NCBI GenBank assembly: GCA_963682175.1
Contig: OY821777.1
Span: 22,216,001-22,280,000, forward strand
Direction of reading: 5' to 3'
Length of the DNA stretch: 64,000 nt
From: Triglochin maritima
Lineage: Eukaryota > Streptophyta > Magnoliopsida > Alismatales > Juncaginaceae
The position numbers and the translations under genes were made by a program. The notes beneath the pieces are model-generated. The model had not been told where the DNA came from. It saw only the letters and a list, made by a program, of their open reading frames with translations, and ran no database searches. Positions 1 through 10,652 of the stretch are shown here, piece by piece. Position 1 is the first letter of the stretch, and each line of letters begins with the position of its first letter.

Positions 1-36
1 TGGTGAGAGTGATCGACTCGAGAGTTCTTTGTTGAG

Positions 37-1492
37 ATGGATGGTTACATGGGCGACCATCCATATCATTGTTGGGACGAGGACAATTCTTCCTGGTATT
101 CTGGACCCATGCAACCTGAGGTGGTTCAGACTAACACCCTGTATGGTTGGGACAATCTTAATTGTGTGACTGAGCAATCTTCATATTGGGGTAGTATGAG
201 AGAGGCACCGACTGGTAGACCACCATCTAGTTACGTCGGATCATATGCTGGTCAATAAACTGAGACATTACAACAATCTTTGGCCTCTTTCATGCGTATG
301 ACAGACGACATGAGTGCACCGGTGGCTCCCGTAGCCGTACCGTGCGACTGTTGTGGGTTGAGTGGTCATGTTATCGGGGAATGTCCTTTTGTTCCCCCTG
401 TGCCTGAGTATGAGCATACCTTTTCCCAAAATGCTCAATATGACCATTAAGCATATGCGTACAACCCGAGAGTGATGGATTCGTGGGGAGACAATTCATA
501 TCCAAATTCTTATACTTCATTTTCACCACAGTATCCTCCTCCTGAATATCCAGAATTCTACCAACACCCCACTTCAAATCATTGGACTCATTCTCAGCCC
601 ATCAACACCCAACCCCAAAATTTCCCAAGCTCTGACTTGGACCTCATAGTTGACCGCATACCTGATTCCTTGAAACAAACGTTTCTTACGTTCATGGAAA
701 CCACTCAACAGTCCATACAAAATATGACACTGCAAGTGAGTCAAATGTCTCAGCAATTACGTGAACGTGAGGAGAGTAACTTTTCTTGTCAACATGAGGA
801 TTCATCTTTTGATATCGAGCCGCCACCACCACATCCACAAATTCAAAGCACAATCTTTCAAAGTAAAATTCCTAGTCAGTCTGAGGGACTTGGGGTTTCA
901 ATTACGATCACTTGGTGGACGATTCGATCCCAATTGAGAATAACATGGACCAGCTTCATTACGAGTCGGCACATGATTGTGCCTTACCTTTATGTCCCGT
1001 GGCCCTAGAGACAAATGATCTTCATGTTGTACCTCTTAAGGACTCACCTCTGGTGGAGCAAGAGCTCCCTAGTACCCTCAATTTCAAACAACGTGATGAA
1101 AGTTTGCCTCTCACTATTGTTCCTGATCATCTTGGAAATGATGGAACATCAAACAACTACATTGCTCATGAGGGTATTAGGATTTCCTTGGAGGATTCCT
1201 TGGGTAAGAGATCCACTTCCTGTTCTCTTGGTGAGTTGGACAGACAGTTGGTTGGAGAGTTTGGATTGCCAATCATTACTTCAGCACCGCAACGGGAGAA
1301 AATCTTCTTCAGTTGCCCCTTATTTCGCAAACTCTCGAGAGGTTCAAGCTCTTTCAGTTTGATCCTTTGAATGAGACGCCTTTGCGTCCAATTCATGAAC
1401 CTCCCATCTCATCTGGTGCTCTTTGTTAAGGGGGCCCACACATGCGTATTCTTGCCCCGCGTAGTGTCATGTTCCCTTTCCAAGTGCATTGA
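37..1492 (+). pseudogene. gag-like ORF of element P, broken
   Basis: This is a decayed copy of the 503 aa gag-like protein that is intact in element C. The start at 37 matches C's ATG. In-frame TAA stops lie at 256-258 and 448-450. A one-base deletion near 903 shifts the frame, and a block of about 48 bases present in B and C is missing near 1240. The CCHC knuckle of C can be recognised in the nucleotides around 345-385. The reading frame ends with the family's conserved C-terminus at about 1492. It cannot make the full protein. Confidence 0.8.
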
Positions 1493-3101
1493 TCCACTTT
1501 TGAGGTTCCCATTTGATGCCTTTTGACAAATGAAGATGGGAACTTATGTTTGTACATAGTTATATTCAAAAAAGAAGAAGAAAAAGTACAATAAAAGACT
1601 CCATCAGTGAGCATCGATTGTTGTGGGCTCCAACCCTTGAGTATTTGGGCCCCATTTCTTTCACGTATTTGTATCCTTTCTTTAGCATCTCACAGGTTTT
1701 GAGGGAATTCAGGTTTGTGTCCATCAACATGACCTTCAACTTCCCTTTGTACTTCATGTTGGTGAGATCTCTCATTTTTCATGCATAAATCCATGTAGTA
1801 TCTTGCTCACATTCATTGAGAACAATGCATGAAGTAGGTGTGTGGGGGGTGTTTTACGTGTGTACATAGTTGAGTCTTTTTCCTTTGATTTTATTTTCTT
1901 TTGTGTGCATTATTAGGGTCATGTTAGTGTGCTGCATTAAATATCGATATATATGCTTGCCATGATCCTTGGGTGATTTGTCTTCTTTTGCTTGCCTAGT
2001 GCTTCAAAATTTTCACATTTCTTTCAAAATCTTCATGTGTTTGCGAAAGAAAATGTTTTGTGGGTTTTGTGTGTGTTTAGCATGTGCAAAACCGTTGAGA
2101 GGCAAAGTAAAAAGAAAGATCCCAAAATTGTCTTGAACTTGATGCATTAGGATATCTACTACAGTGGCTTTAGGATTTATCGAGTCGTTAGGATGCACCC
2201 CAGTTTTCCCTTGGGGATGAGTAATCATAGGGTTTCAGTGCTCAAACATTTAAAGAAGTCCACCCTGAACCTAATGAGTCAACAATTCGTGTTTGTTAAC
2301 TTAAGGAAGTTTGTTGTTGTCAATGACCCTTTAAATCTTGTTGTGAGACATTAAGTGTAGGGGTTTTGTTTCATGTGTAGATAAGAAATAAGTGAGTAGG
2401 TGTTCTCTCTTCTCGCATGTCTCCTTTCAATCGGGAAAGTAGGTCTGAGGGGACTTTGTGCCTGGTGCTTTCGAGTCTTCTGACTTGGGATGCGCCGACC
2501 GAACTCTCGTTACACGGGTGGTAGGGATTGCCCTATGTGGAGATTTAGGGAAAGGTGTAAGTGATAGTGTAAGTCCTCATGGGCAATGATGCACAAAACC
2601 TGACCCTGGGAGAATGAAGCTCAAACTAATAAAAAGAAAAGAAAAAAAAGAAAAAAGAAACAAAAAGAAAAAAAATGCAAATAAGAACCTTAATGGACTT
2701 TACACTTTGTATCACTTGAGGATTTTGAGGTTGTCCATGTCTTTCACTTAATTCCTTATTTAACTTGCACGAATGGTTCATTAGATTAGGTCTGTGGAAT
2801 GATTACCTATATAGAGTCAGCCCATAGGATTACCACGTCCAATGATAGACAAAACTTGTCCAACGAGTCGAGTGTCTTGATTGAATAATGCATCTTGTTC
2901 GGATTTTGTGGGTATATCTGCTGAAAACCCTCAGGAGACAACACTCCTCCTCCTTGGCAACAAAGAGGTTTAACGGCTTGTTGCACGTGCTAAGTGCAAC
3001 TGTGATTCCTATGAAAGTGAGTTAGGATTTCTTGTTTCTCGTTTGCGTTTCTCTTTCTTTGTTTTGCTCGGGACTAGCAAAAACTTAGGTGTGGGGGTAT
3101 T
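1493..3101. other. 3' non-coding region of element P
   Basis: About 1.6 kb without a supported sense gene lies between the gag-like ORF and the 3' LTR. It contains an A-rich run near 2630-2680. A roughly 200 bp terminal block (about 2890-3101) is conserved in A, B, C and also D. It ends in a stem-loop (about 3063-3083) and the purine-rich tract GGTGTGGGGGTATT, just before the LTR, which is the expected plus-strand primer. A short antisense ORF at 2013-2228 is nearly identical to one in B; see findings. Confidence 0.7.
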
Positions 3102-3469
3102 CGATTGACATCATTTCATGCTTATATTTGTATCTTATATCCATTATCTTACACCTAAGCAATGCTACGTGACGAGTTTTATGTTTGAATTTCAGAAATA
3201 AAGAGGTTTAAAGAGAAGAGCCATGAAATGACCCAAAAGCAGGAAAAAAAACTTAATTGTGAGACCTGGGGACTGAGATGCAATGGAGAAGGACCTGAAC
3301 GTAAGACCAAAAAACCTAAGAGCAAAACAGAAAACTCCACACCATCATGGGGAGTATTTTGGTAATTCGATTTGGGTCGGAGCTCCAATAAACAAAGTAG
3401 ATGCATCGAAGACCAAGAAATACTTCAAGCAAAGCCCAACACGAAATCGAAATGGATCTGGAGCTTATA

Positions 3470-3487
3470 GACCGCCAATTGGCGGTC
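3470..3487. promoter_or_regulatory. 18 bp inverted repeat in U3 of P
   Basis: GACCGCCAATTGGCGGTC is a perfect palindrome (7 bp arms, AATT centre). It lies 121 bp before the TATA box, the same spacing as in C, A and the solo LTR. Its function is unknown. Confidence 0.8.
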
Positions 3488-3607
3488 CAGATAGCTCTGG
3501 ATCTGCTAAGATTTGTGGAGCACGTGTATTTGTGTATGCTTAGTCTATTTTTGGTAGTTGTTTAGTCCCACATCGGGGGATTGCCCCGGATTAGCTTTTT
3601 CCATGAC

Positions 3608-3616
3608 TATAAATAG
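3608..3616 (+). promoter_or_regulatory. TATA box of the P LTR
   Basis: TATAAATAG is conserved at the same place in the LTRs of C, D and the solo LTR (TATAAGTAG there). It is the likely core promoter of the LTR. Confidence 0.7.
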
Positions 3617-4636
3617 AACTCTTCACCTTCCATTGTAACTACCCATTGCTTGGTGGCATTCTCTCTACTAAGGAGTGAGCCTTGAAGCAAAAACTCAAGG
3701 TGGAGAAGAATGTTACCTTCAATGTGAGTCATTGTTAATAAAATAATTGTTTCTAGTTTCTTTTAATCTTGTCTTTTAATTTGTGCATGCTTGTTTAGTC
3801 TTTCCTTTCCTTTTAAGCTTCTTTAATACTTCTTGCTTTCTTAGCTAACTTTCATTTCAGTATTATGCTTCATTTTGTTAATATAGTTAGTGTAATGAGG
3901 AGTGAGTAGTTTCATCCCCACTTGGGGGTGGAGAAATATGTGATATGATCATGTAGTGTATTAAGTGTGTGTTATCTTAATCCCTTGAGCTTTATATGAT
4001 TTCCATAACCATCTAATGGGGTTTCACTCTTATCTTTGATATGATAATGCTCTTGAATGAAGCTTAGCTTATACTTTGATTAGTGAACCTATTTTATGGG
4101 GAATGATAAAGTTAGGATATGGATGGAATGAATATTGTAAACACAATTTGTAGTGTATGTACTCTTGTTGTCTTTACCTTAGTTAATGTCTTGTATGTTT
4201 TAATGATATTGGGTTATCTTAATTAATGTGGAGGCATAGTAGGGTCTAGTCTTTATACATGAGTTCGTTTAGCTTCATTCCAATTATTGTCTTGTATGTT
4301 TTAATGATGTAGTCTTATCTTAATTCATGTGGAGGCAAAGTTGGATGTAGTTTTATGATTTCATGCACTACATGTTGTGAGGAGCTTAATTGAACACACA
4401 CACACACATCTTTATATTGACATTATTTCTCTACCCCCTATGGGGTTTAGTTTTATTGCTTATCTTCATTTACTTTTGCATCTTAGTGTAGTTTAGTGTA
4501 ATCAACCTTTCTCTACTTTCTTTACCACTCGCCTTCACACAAACCAAACGTCGACACACCTCCCAGTGGACGACCCGTATTTGCCACCGCTTCAACGCGG
4601 CCGTGCACTTGCGGTTAATATAAAACGAATCAATCA

Positions 4637-5044
4637 GAGACATAGTTGGATTAGAGTCATTTTGCATGTGAACATATTAGCTTCATTTCAATTATTGTCT
4701 TGTATGTTTTAATGATAAGGTTTTATCTTATTACATGTGGAGGCAAAGTTGGAATTGAGTTTTGTGGATTTTATGTATGACATGTTTTGATGAGCACATT
4801 TGAACACACCCTACACCACACTTTTTCATATTCACATTCTTTCTCTACACCCGAGGTGTTTAGTTTTATGGTTTATTTTCGATTTCTTACGTGTTGTAGT
4901 TTGATACTGATCACATCTCTTTCCTCTTCTTTTCCCACTCAAGTATCGTGAATTCAACTCACTCACGCTCCTTGTGGATCGACCCGTGCTTGCCACCGCT
5001 TCAACGTGGCCGTGCACTTAGGGTATATTAAACTGATTCAATCA
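4637..5044 (+). repeat. LTR fragment Q, 3' end of a related, older LTR
   Basis: Directly after P's LTR end, the sequence restarts at the LTR position matching about 4232 of P and runs to a second LTR terminus (..GATTCAATCA). It is clearly more diverged than P's LTR; its hairpin reads CCGC-TTCAAC-GTGG. The simplest reading is that P inserted into an older LTR whose left part lies outside the window. A partial tandem duplication is the alternative. Confidence 0.7.
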
Positions 5045-5210
5045 TCGACCGTTCACAACCAAGAAACATTCCTAGGAACGTTCGGTCGACCCACACGTCC
5101 ATTTGGTCGACCATTTACGAACTCAAAAGTTACTGTAAATATTCGGTGGACCGGTTCTCGAAAATGTTCGACTGTTTTGCCTGATTTTTTTGCCTTTATC
5201 AAATTTTGGA
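5045..5210. repeat. Fragment resembling the E-type copia LTR
   Basis: The stretch begins with GACCGTTCACAA and contains several CGGTCGACC-like motifs. Both features also occur in E's LTR (29262-29660 and 52015-52420). It may be a remnant of a related copia LTR that received Q. The assignment rests on shared short motifs only. Confidence 0.35.
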
Positions 5211-6583
5211 TTAACATCCAACAAAATTTGATCTTTGAGGTTTTTAGCAAATTCATATATCATGTTATATATTATCCTATGTAATGCCAAACTATTACAC
5301 CTCATAATACATACATCTCAATTGAATTTATTCATGATTCTAATTATGTCATTTCTCACGACATATTGATTTTGTCGATTCACCACATGTATCCTATTTC
5401 ACACGAAACCCGATACATCATATGAACTCAAAATCAACCTTCTTGTTTCCCAGTTTTGTGGTGTGACCTATAGGAGGATATAAACCAAATTGACAATAAT
5501 ATTAAACACTTAATACCATAAACTATAAGCGGTATCTAGGTACACATTATAGTTACCCAATTAGTATAGATGTCTTGTTTACTCGAACCAAACACGATCC
5601 ATTTAGTGATGTAAAGACATCATTTGTGTCTATCCATTGCCTCATGATATTAAGAATATACAAAGTAGAAACATGTCATCTTTGTATTATATATTCATTT
5701 CTTGATCTCTTAAGCTAATTATAAATATGTAACTTAACTCAAGTCAAATTGTTCACATTGTAATTTTGCTTTATCAAGGGGCCCACTATTATCATCACTA
5801 AAATTAAGAGGGGCAACGATAATCTTTTGACTAGCTATCTTTTCCAGCACAAGCCGAGCTCAACCAACTATTGCCTTTATCACTATGCTCATTGATATGT
5901 TTTGACAATAATCAAATCGAACACTTATGTTAAAAGACATACGTCTCATCATATCTTACGATTCAAGACACAATGAAAACATTAATGACACATAACACAA
6001 TTCCACAATATTTCACTTGCTAGGTCTATTCAATATATAAAAGTAACCATTTTCTTCTTTTATATACTCGTGTCGTCAAATATTTGTAGACTACAATAAT
6101 CAATGACCAACACGACAATCTTATCTCGGTAATTAAGGTTCCATGTTAATTACCATGATTGTGAATGACTTTTGCTTTATGTAAACCATTATCTTTTAGA
6201 GATCTACGGTTAAGGACCAAGAACCTTTTCCTTAACACCTCCAAGAGACGAGTACAATAATCAAGAACAAAATGTTTGCACATTCAATTCATAACAATTG
6301 ATATATAAAAGTAAATTTTTTAGAACACATTCCTTTCGGGGGGGGGGGGGGGGGGGGTTGTGGGAGGAGAAATGTGAAGCATCCATTGTGTAATATTTCA
6401 CAACACTTCCCATTGGATATTCACTTATACTCTATTTCGTATTTCTTATTAAAAACCTTACTAAGAAAAACTCATTGGGATAAAAACATAGTGAAGGGAA
6501 AAAGAGTGGAAAATGTATAATCCTCCCCCTTATTTCAACATACCTTTTTCAAATGTCGAACACCAATCTTTAAAAACAAGTTT
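5211..6583 (-). other. AT-rich 3' end of copia element F, including its probable 3' LTR
   Basis: No gene is visible. Read on the minus strand, the stretch just after the pol stop resembles the usual copia pol-to-PPT region. The strand then reads GGGAAGTGTTGTGAAATATT near 6402, which looks like a polypurine tract followed by an LTR start. The LTR would run leftwards from there. Its outer end could not be fixed, and no matching 5' LTR was found on the right. Confidence 0.4.
6338..6357 (+). repeat. Poly-G tract (20 G)
   Basis: An uninterrupted run of 20 G, followed by TTGTGGGAGGAG, lies in AT-rich surroundings. It could form a G-quadruplex, and its length may be inexact in the assembly. Confidence 0.9.
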
Positions 6584-6662
6584 TTAAAAAACTTTGATAG
6601 ACAACGACTTGGTGAATAGATCTGCAAGGTTGTCACTTGATTGGATTTGACGAACATCTATC
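6584..6662 (-). pseudogene. Copia element F: C-terminal end of RNase H
   Basis: The minus strand encodes the end of a Ty1/copia polyprotein, including the conserved SSDNLADLFTKSL motif of the RNase H tail, then a stop at 6584-6586. The upstream part of the same domain is at 52839-52990. The two parts are separated exactly by element E and its CTATC duplication, so E inserted into this older element. Confidence 0.8.
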
Positions 6663-8342
6663 TATTAGGATCGATGAGCCTTTAATCACTAGATAGATGG
6701 AATTAAAACAGTAATTGAAGGATTAAGAGAGAAGACAATGCAAACCACAAAATCGACGACACCGGTGCTTAGAGAGGTTCGGCACCGACACCTGGTCCTA
6801 GTTCTCCTCGCAAGTCCACTCGATCCTCTGAGCCTTGCTTACGAGTCCATTAACCGATTACAATTCTGGGCCGAGATCAACGTCGTTTACAACACCGAGC
6901 CTCGTGAACAATCCTCGCCTCGCTCGTGTCTCCTCTCACAACCCGAGAGGGAGCTTCCTCGAAGCTTTACAACTTGGGGATTCTTTGATATGAAAATGAA
7001 ATCACAATCTAATACTCTATACTTGAGCACACTTGTATATTGATATGAAATGAATATGCAAGTGGGGAAGTTTTGACTTAAGTGTAAAAGAATGAGAGTT
7101 TGAAGATAAATAGGATTTGGCTTTGAGTATGAGATCAATAGGGAGTGTTCAAGTGTCCTAAAACTAAGATATGAGACCATATTTATAAGCCTTCAAGCTC
7201 TACTGGCCGTTTGGTAGTTGGTGAGATATGGACCAATGAGAACCAATGATTTGCTTTAAGCTCAGGCATATTTCAGACAAAGTTCGATCGACCGTTGATT
7301 GAACGCTTTAATTATAACCGCAAGTGCACTGGCACGTTGAAGCGGTGGCAAATACGGGTCGATCCATAGGGACGTGTGTCGACTTTAGTTTGTTTGAAGG
7401 CGAGTGGGAAAGAAAGGAGAGAAAGGAGTTATGGTCAAACTACACTACAATGCAAAAAGGAAATGGAAGATAAAGAATAAAACTAAACCCCATAAGGGGT
7501 AGAGAAAAGAGTGTGAATACAAAGATATGTGTATATATGTGTGTGTGTGTGTTCAATTAAGCTCATCAAAACATGTAGTGCGTGAAAATCATAAAACTAC
7601 ATCCAACTTTGACTCCACATGAATTAAGATAACACAATATCATTAAAACATAAAAGACAATAATTGGAAGGAAGCGAAATGAACTCATGTATAAAGACCA
7701 AACCCTCACTATGCCTCCACATGAAATAAGATTTACACAATCATTAAAACATACAAGACATTAACCAAGATCAAGGCAACAAGAGTACATGCAACTACAA
7801 ATCATGTTTCCTTCATCAATTCCATCCATATCCTCACATTATCATTCCCCATAAAATAAGTTCACTAATTTAAGCATAAGCTAAGCTTCATTCAAGAGCA
7901 TTAGCATATCAAAGAAAAGAGTGAAATCCCATTAGATGGTTATGGAAATCATATAAGGCTAAAGGGATTAAGATAACACACACCTAATACACCACATGAT
8001 CATATCACATATTTCTCCACCCCCAAAATGGGGATGGAACTACTCACTAATCATCACACTACAACCTAAATTAAAATGAAACATTCTACTGAAATGAAAT
8101 TAAACTAAGCAAGTAAGAAATATTAAAGAAGCTAAAAGGACATAAAACTAAAGAAGCATGCAAGCATATGAAAGGAAATTAAACTAAGAAAGAAACAACA
8201 TAACTAAAGGAAAACATCTATTATTACTCACTCAATTACAAGTAGCCTCTCTCCACCAGGAGTTTTTGCTTCAAGGCTTTTACTCCTAGTAGAGAGGATG
8301 GCCACCAAGCACTAGTGCAGAATTGGCTTTACTCGTCGCCAA

Positions 8343-8655
8343 ATAGACGTCGGCCGTTATAACAACCGACGTCTAGTGTGGAGAGGACAGAATAGACGTC
8401 GGCTGGAATGGAAGCCGACGTCTATGCGACACTATAGACGTCGGGTGTAGGAATAACACATTTAACCGACGTCTATAGTGTATAGACGTCGACCTTTAGA
8501 CGTCGGTGTTTTAGTACCTTGTGAATCCGACGTCTATAGGGTATAGACGTCGGCCTATAGACGTCGGACGTAATGTAAGGCCGACGTCTATACGCCAACC
8601 ATATAGACGTCGAGGTATAGACGTCGGCGTTATGGAATATCCGACGTATATAGGT
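8343..8655. repeat. Left subterminal repeat array of the CACTA element
   Basis: At least ten copies of TAGACGTCGG or its complement CCGACGTCTA are arranged as facing pairs that could form hairpins separated by variable spacers. In CACTA elements such arrays are binding sites for the element's DNA-binding protein; here this is inferred by analogy. Confidence 0.85.
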
Positions 8656-10652
8656 CTTAAAGAAATCGGACAGACGCGCTTTCTTTCATTCATTTCAGTC
8701 GAAACCCACCCAAACCCTAGCCGTCCTGCGACCATCCTCCGACCGATCCGCACCGTCTCCGGCACCGCAGCGAGCTCCCAAGCGCTCCTCCACTTCTCCG
8801 GCCCTCTTCTCCTTCTTCCTCCGTCTTCCTCCGTCTCTCTCCACATGTAGGTTTTAAGTTCGTTTTTGCTTGTTTTAAGTTCATCTTTCTCCACATATTC
8901 TCTCTAACTTAGCCTCCTCCGTATGTAGCTTCCTCGTGTCATTTACATCCGTCTCCTCCGCGACGTCTTCGGGAACCACAAAGAGCTCCTCCCGCATCAC
9001 AACTTTTCCCTCCTCTGGTTCGTGCTCAATTTTAGATCCTTAATTTAGGATTAGTTTAGACCAAGAATCCAACGCCAAATTAGGATTAGTTCACAATAAT
9101 AACGTATTGATGCAAATATTGGTTAATGTGATAATCTAAGTGTATTGATGCAAATATCAACATTTAGAATTCCTTTTATTTTCCAAGTTAATTAATGATT
9201 CAATTTGTTGGTGTGTAGCAAATGGTTTCCAAAGTAGAAAAAAAGAAATCAAAATTATGGATTGATGATGTGTAATGGCATGAGTTGTATGGTCTTGATG
9301 TGGATGTACACTCTTGACATGTAGACGTGATAAGCAACTTCTTCTCGGAGTTTTTTTGCATGTGTGTTATGTGTTGATATTTGATAAACATATTCATTGG
9401 ATTGATTTAGTTTGGATTGAGTTGGGTTGGTTGGATGATTTAACCAAACTTTGTTTTCATTGGATTGATTTGGTTTGGATTATGTTAAGAATTTGGTTTG
9501 GATTGAGTAGAGAAATACATAATGTGAATGTGATTAGATAACTAGATATACATTTTCTTGTTGATTTCAGGATTTGAAGAATTTTACATATCAAATTTTA
9601 AGTGGAGGTTCTGCCAAAATTTCAATAAAATTTTATTCCCAATTATTATTAATAACATGATAGTTTGTGTTTAAAATGTTTTTCTGTCAATTCAAGTAAT
9701 TAGTTTTAATACATAATTTTAATATTTTAAATGTTTATTGCCTTAATTTATTGAATTTTTAATATTATGATAATAACTCATTGCCCCCTTAAACAACTTG
9801 GCCTTTAATAACCCAAAGCAAAAGATTAGACAATATTTGTTAAGTCATTCATCATATAGGATTTGCATGCATTGTATTTTTCTATTATTTACGATTTCTG
9901 TCGTAGATTGCTGGCGTAAGGTACGTACTATCTTTCACTCATCATTCATTAGAAAGCACGCATTAGTTAGTAGGACTTGCATTGGAACAAGAGTGAGGTG
10001 AGTGTTTGTTTGGTGTGTTGTTTGTTAGATTAAGGTATGAAAAACACTTAGGGGGCAGTCACCTATAGGAGATGAGGTGGGGGATTTCATCACCCTTTCC
10101 TTGGCCCAAAAACCACTTAATAAAAGAGCCTTAATAAAATCAATTAGACGTTGGCCCCTAGGATTTTCGGACGCATTAAGGAGAGGAAACCGTTTAAGAC
10201 CGTTATGGCCTGAATGTCGTTGCCCATCTAGTCTCCCTGAGATTTTAGGAACCTCCGGGTTCTTGATTTCCTATAGATTAGTGGTCCTCGATGTTTAAGA
10301 CCGTTTCGGCCTGAACGTCGTTGCCCATCTAGTCTCCCTGAGATATTAAGGACCTCCGGGTTCTTGATTTCCTACAGACTAGTGGTCCTCGGTGGGACCT
10401 CGAAGTTAGGCGTCGTCTATTACTAAGGACCTATAGTGGACTTTAGGTTTGTTTTCGCCTTGATTGTTTAGTTAGATTTCTAACCTTCCTTATTCCACGC
10501 TAGATTAAGGACTTCATCTCTTCTCCTCTGAGTCATTCTTTTCACATCTTAATGTCTCCGAATCTTGTCATCTACGTACACATTCTTTTAAATTGAAATT
10601 TTATTTATGTTCTGCAATAATAACTATCATTTTTGCCTCTGTTTAGATTGAA
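8656..10652 (+). other. 5' untranslated and regulatory region of the CACTA element
   Basis: 8660-8850 is GC-rich and pyrimidine-rich, with AAACCCTAGCCGTC, and looks like a transcribed leader exon. A possible splice donor ..TGTAG|GTTTTA lies near 8849. A matching acceptor may be GTTTAG just before the transposase ATG (about 10646). 9000-9780 is AT-rich with no gene. 9784-10520 is a retrotransposon-leader fragment described separately. Confidence 0.5.
9784..10525 (+). repeat. Gypsy-leader fragment embedded in the CACTA element
   Basis: The segment is collinear with the 5' leader of elements B (31843-32560) and C. Shared phrases include CAAAGCAAAAGA, GCTGGCGT..GGTACG, CATTAGTTAGTAGGA, GTGGGGGATTTCATCACC and TTCTCCTCTGAGTCAT. 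No LTR, primer site or target duplication accompanies it. It contains a tandem duplication of about 101 bp (10192-10292 and 10293-10393). It may be a remnant of a nested insertion or captured DNA that now travels with the transposon. Confidence 0.75.

Larger units (their letters stand above)
1..4636 (+). mobile_element. Element P: 3' part of a pol-less Ty3/gypsy LTR retrotransposon (A/B/C family)
   Basis: The window opens inside the leader/ORF junction of this element, so its 5' LTR and primer site lie outside. In order it shows the gag-like ORF (broken), about 1.6 kb of non-coding 3' region, a polypurine tract and a 3' LTR. The sequence is closely similar over its whole length to element B (32640-35740) and, on the other strand, to element C. 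No reverse transcriptase or integrase lies between the gag-like ORF and the LTR. That absence is shared by B and C, so it is a family trait and not a local deletion. Confidence 0.85.
3102..4636 (+). repeat. 3' LTR of element P
   Basis: The LTR begins CGATTGACATCATTT; the family start is TGATTGACATC, so the first T has become C. It ends ..CAATCA. U3 carries one 18 bp inverted repeat (3470-3487), 121 bp upstream of a TATAAATAG box (3608-3616). Near the end is the family hairpin CCGC-TTCAAC-GCGG. It is about 1535 bp long, comparable with A's 1609 bp and C's 1412 bp. Confidence 0.85.

Noticed and set aside
6738..7180. ORFs of about 100 codons on both strands
   Set aside because: They lie inside E's LTR, and the matching part of the other LTR does not keep the frame.
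8511..8894. Long overlapping ORFs on both strands with repeated RPTSIG/IDVG-like words
   Set aside because: They arise from the CACTA subterminal inverted repeats plus the leader; the repeated peptide is a by-product of the DNA repeat.
10077..10298. 73-codon ORF upstream of the transposase
   Set aside because: It lies in the gypsy-leader fragment and spans part of the 101 bp duplication; there is no protein motif.
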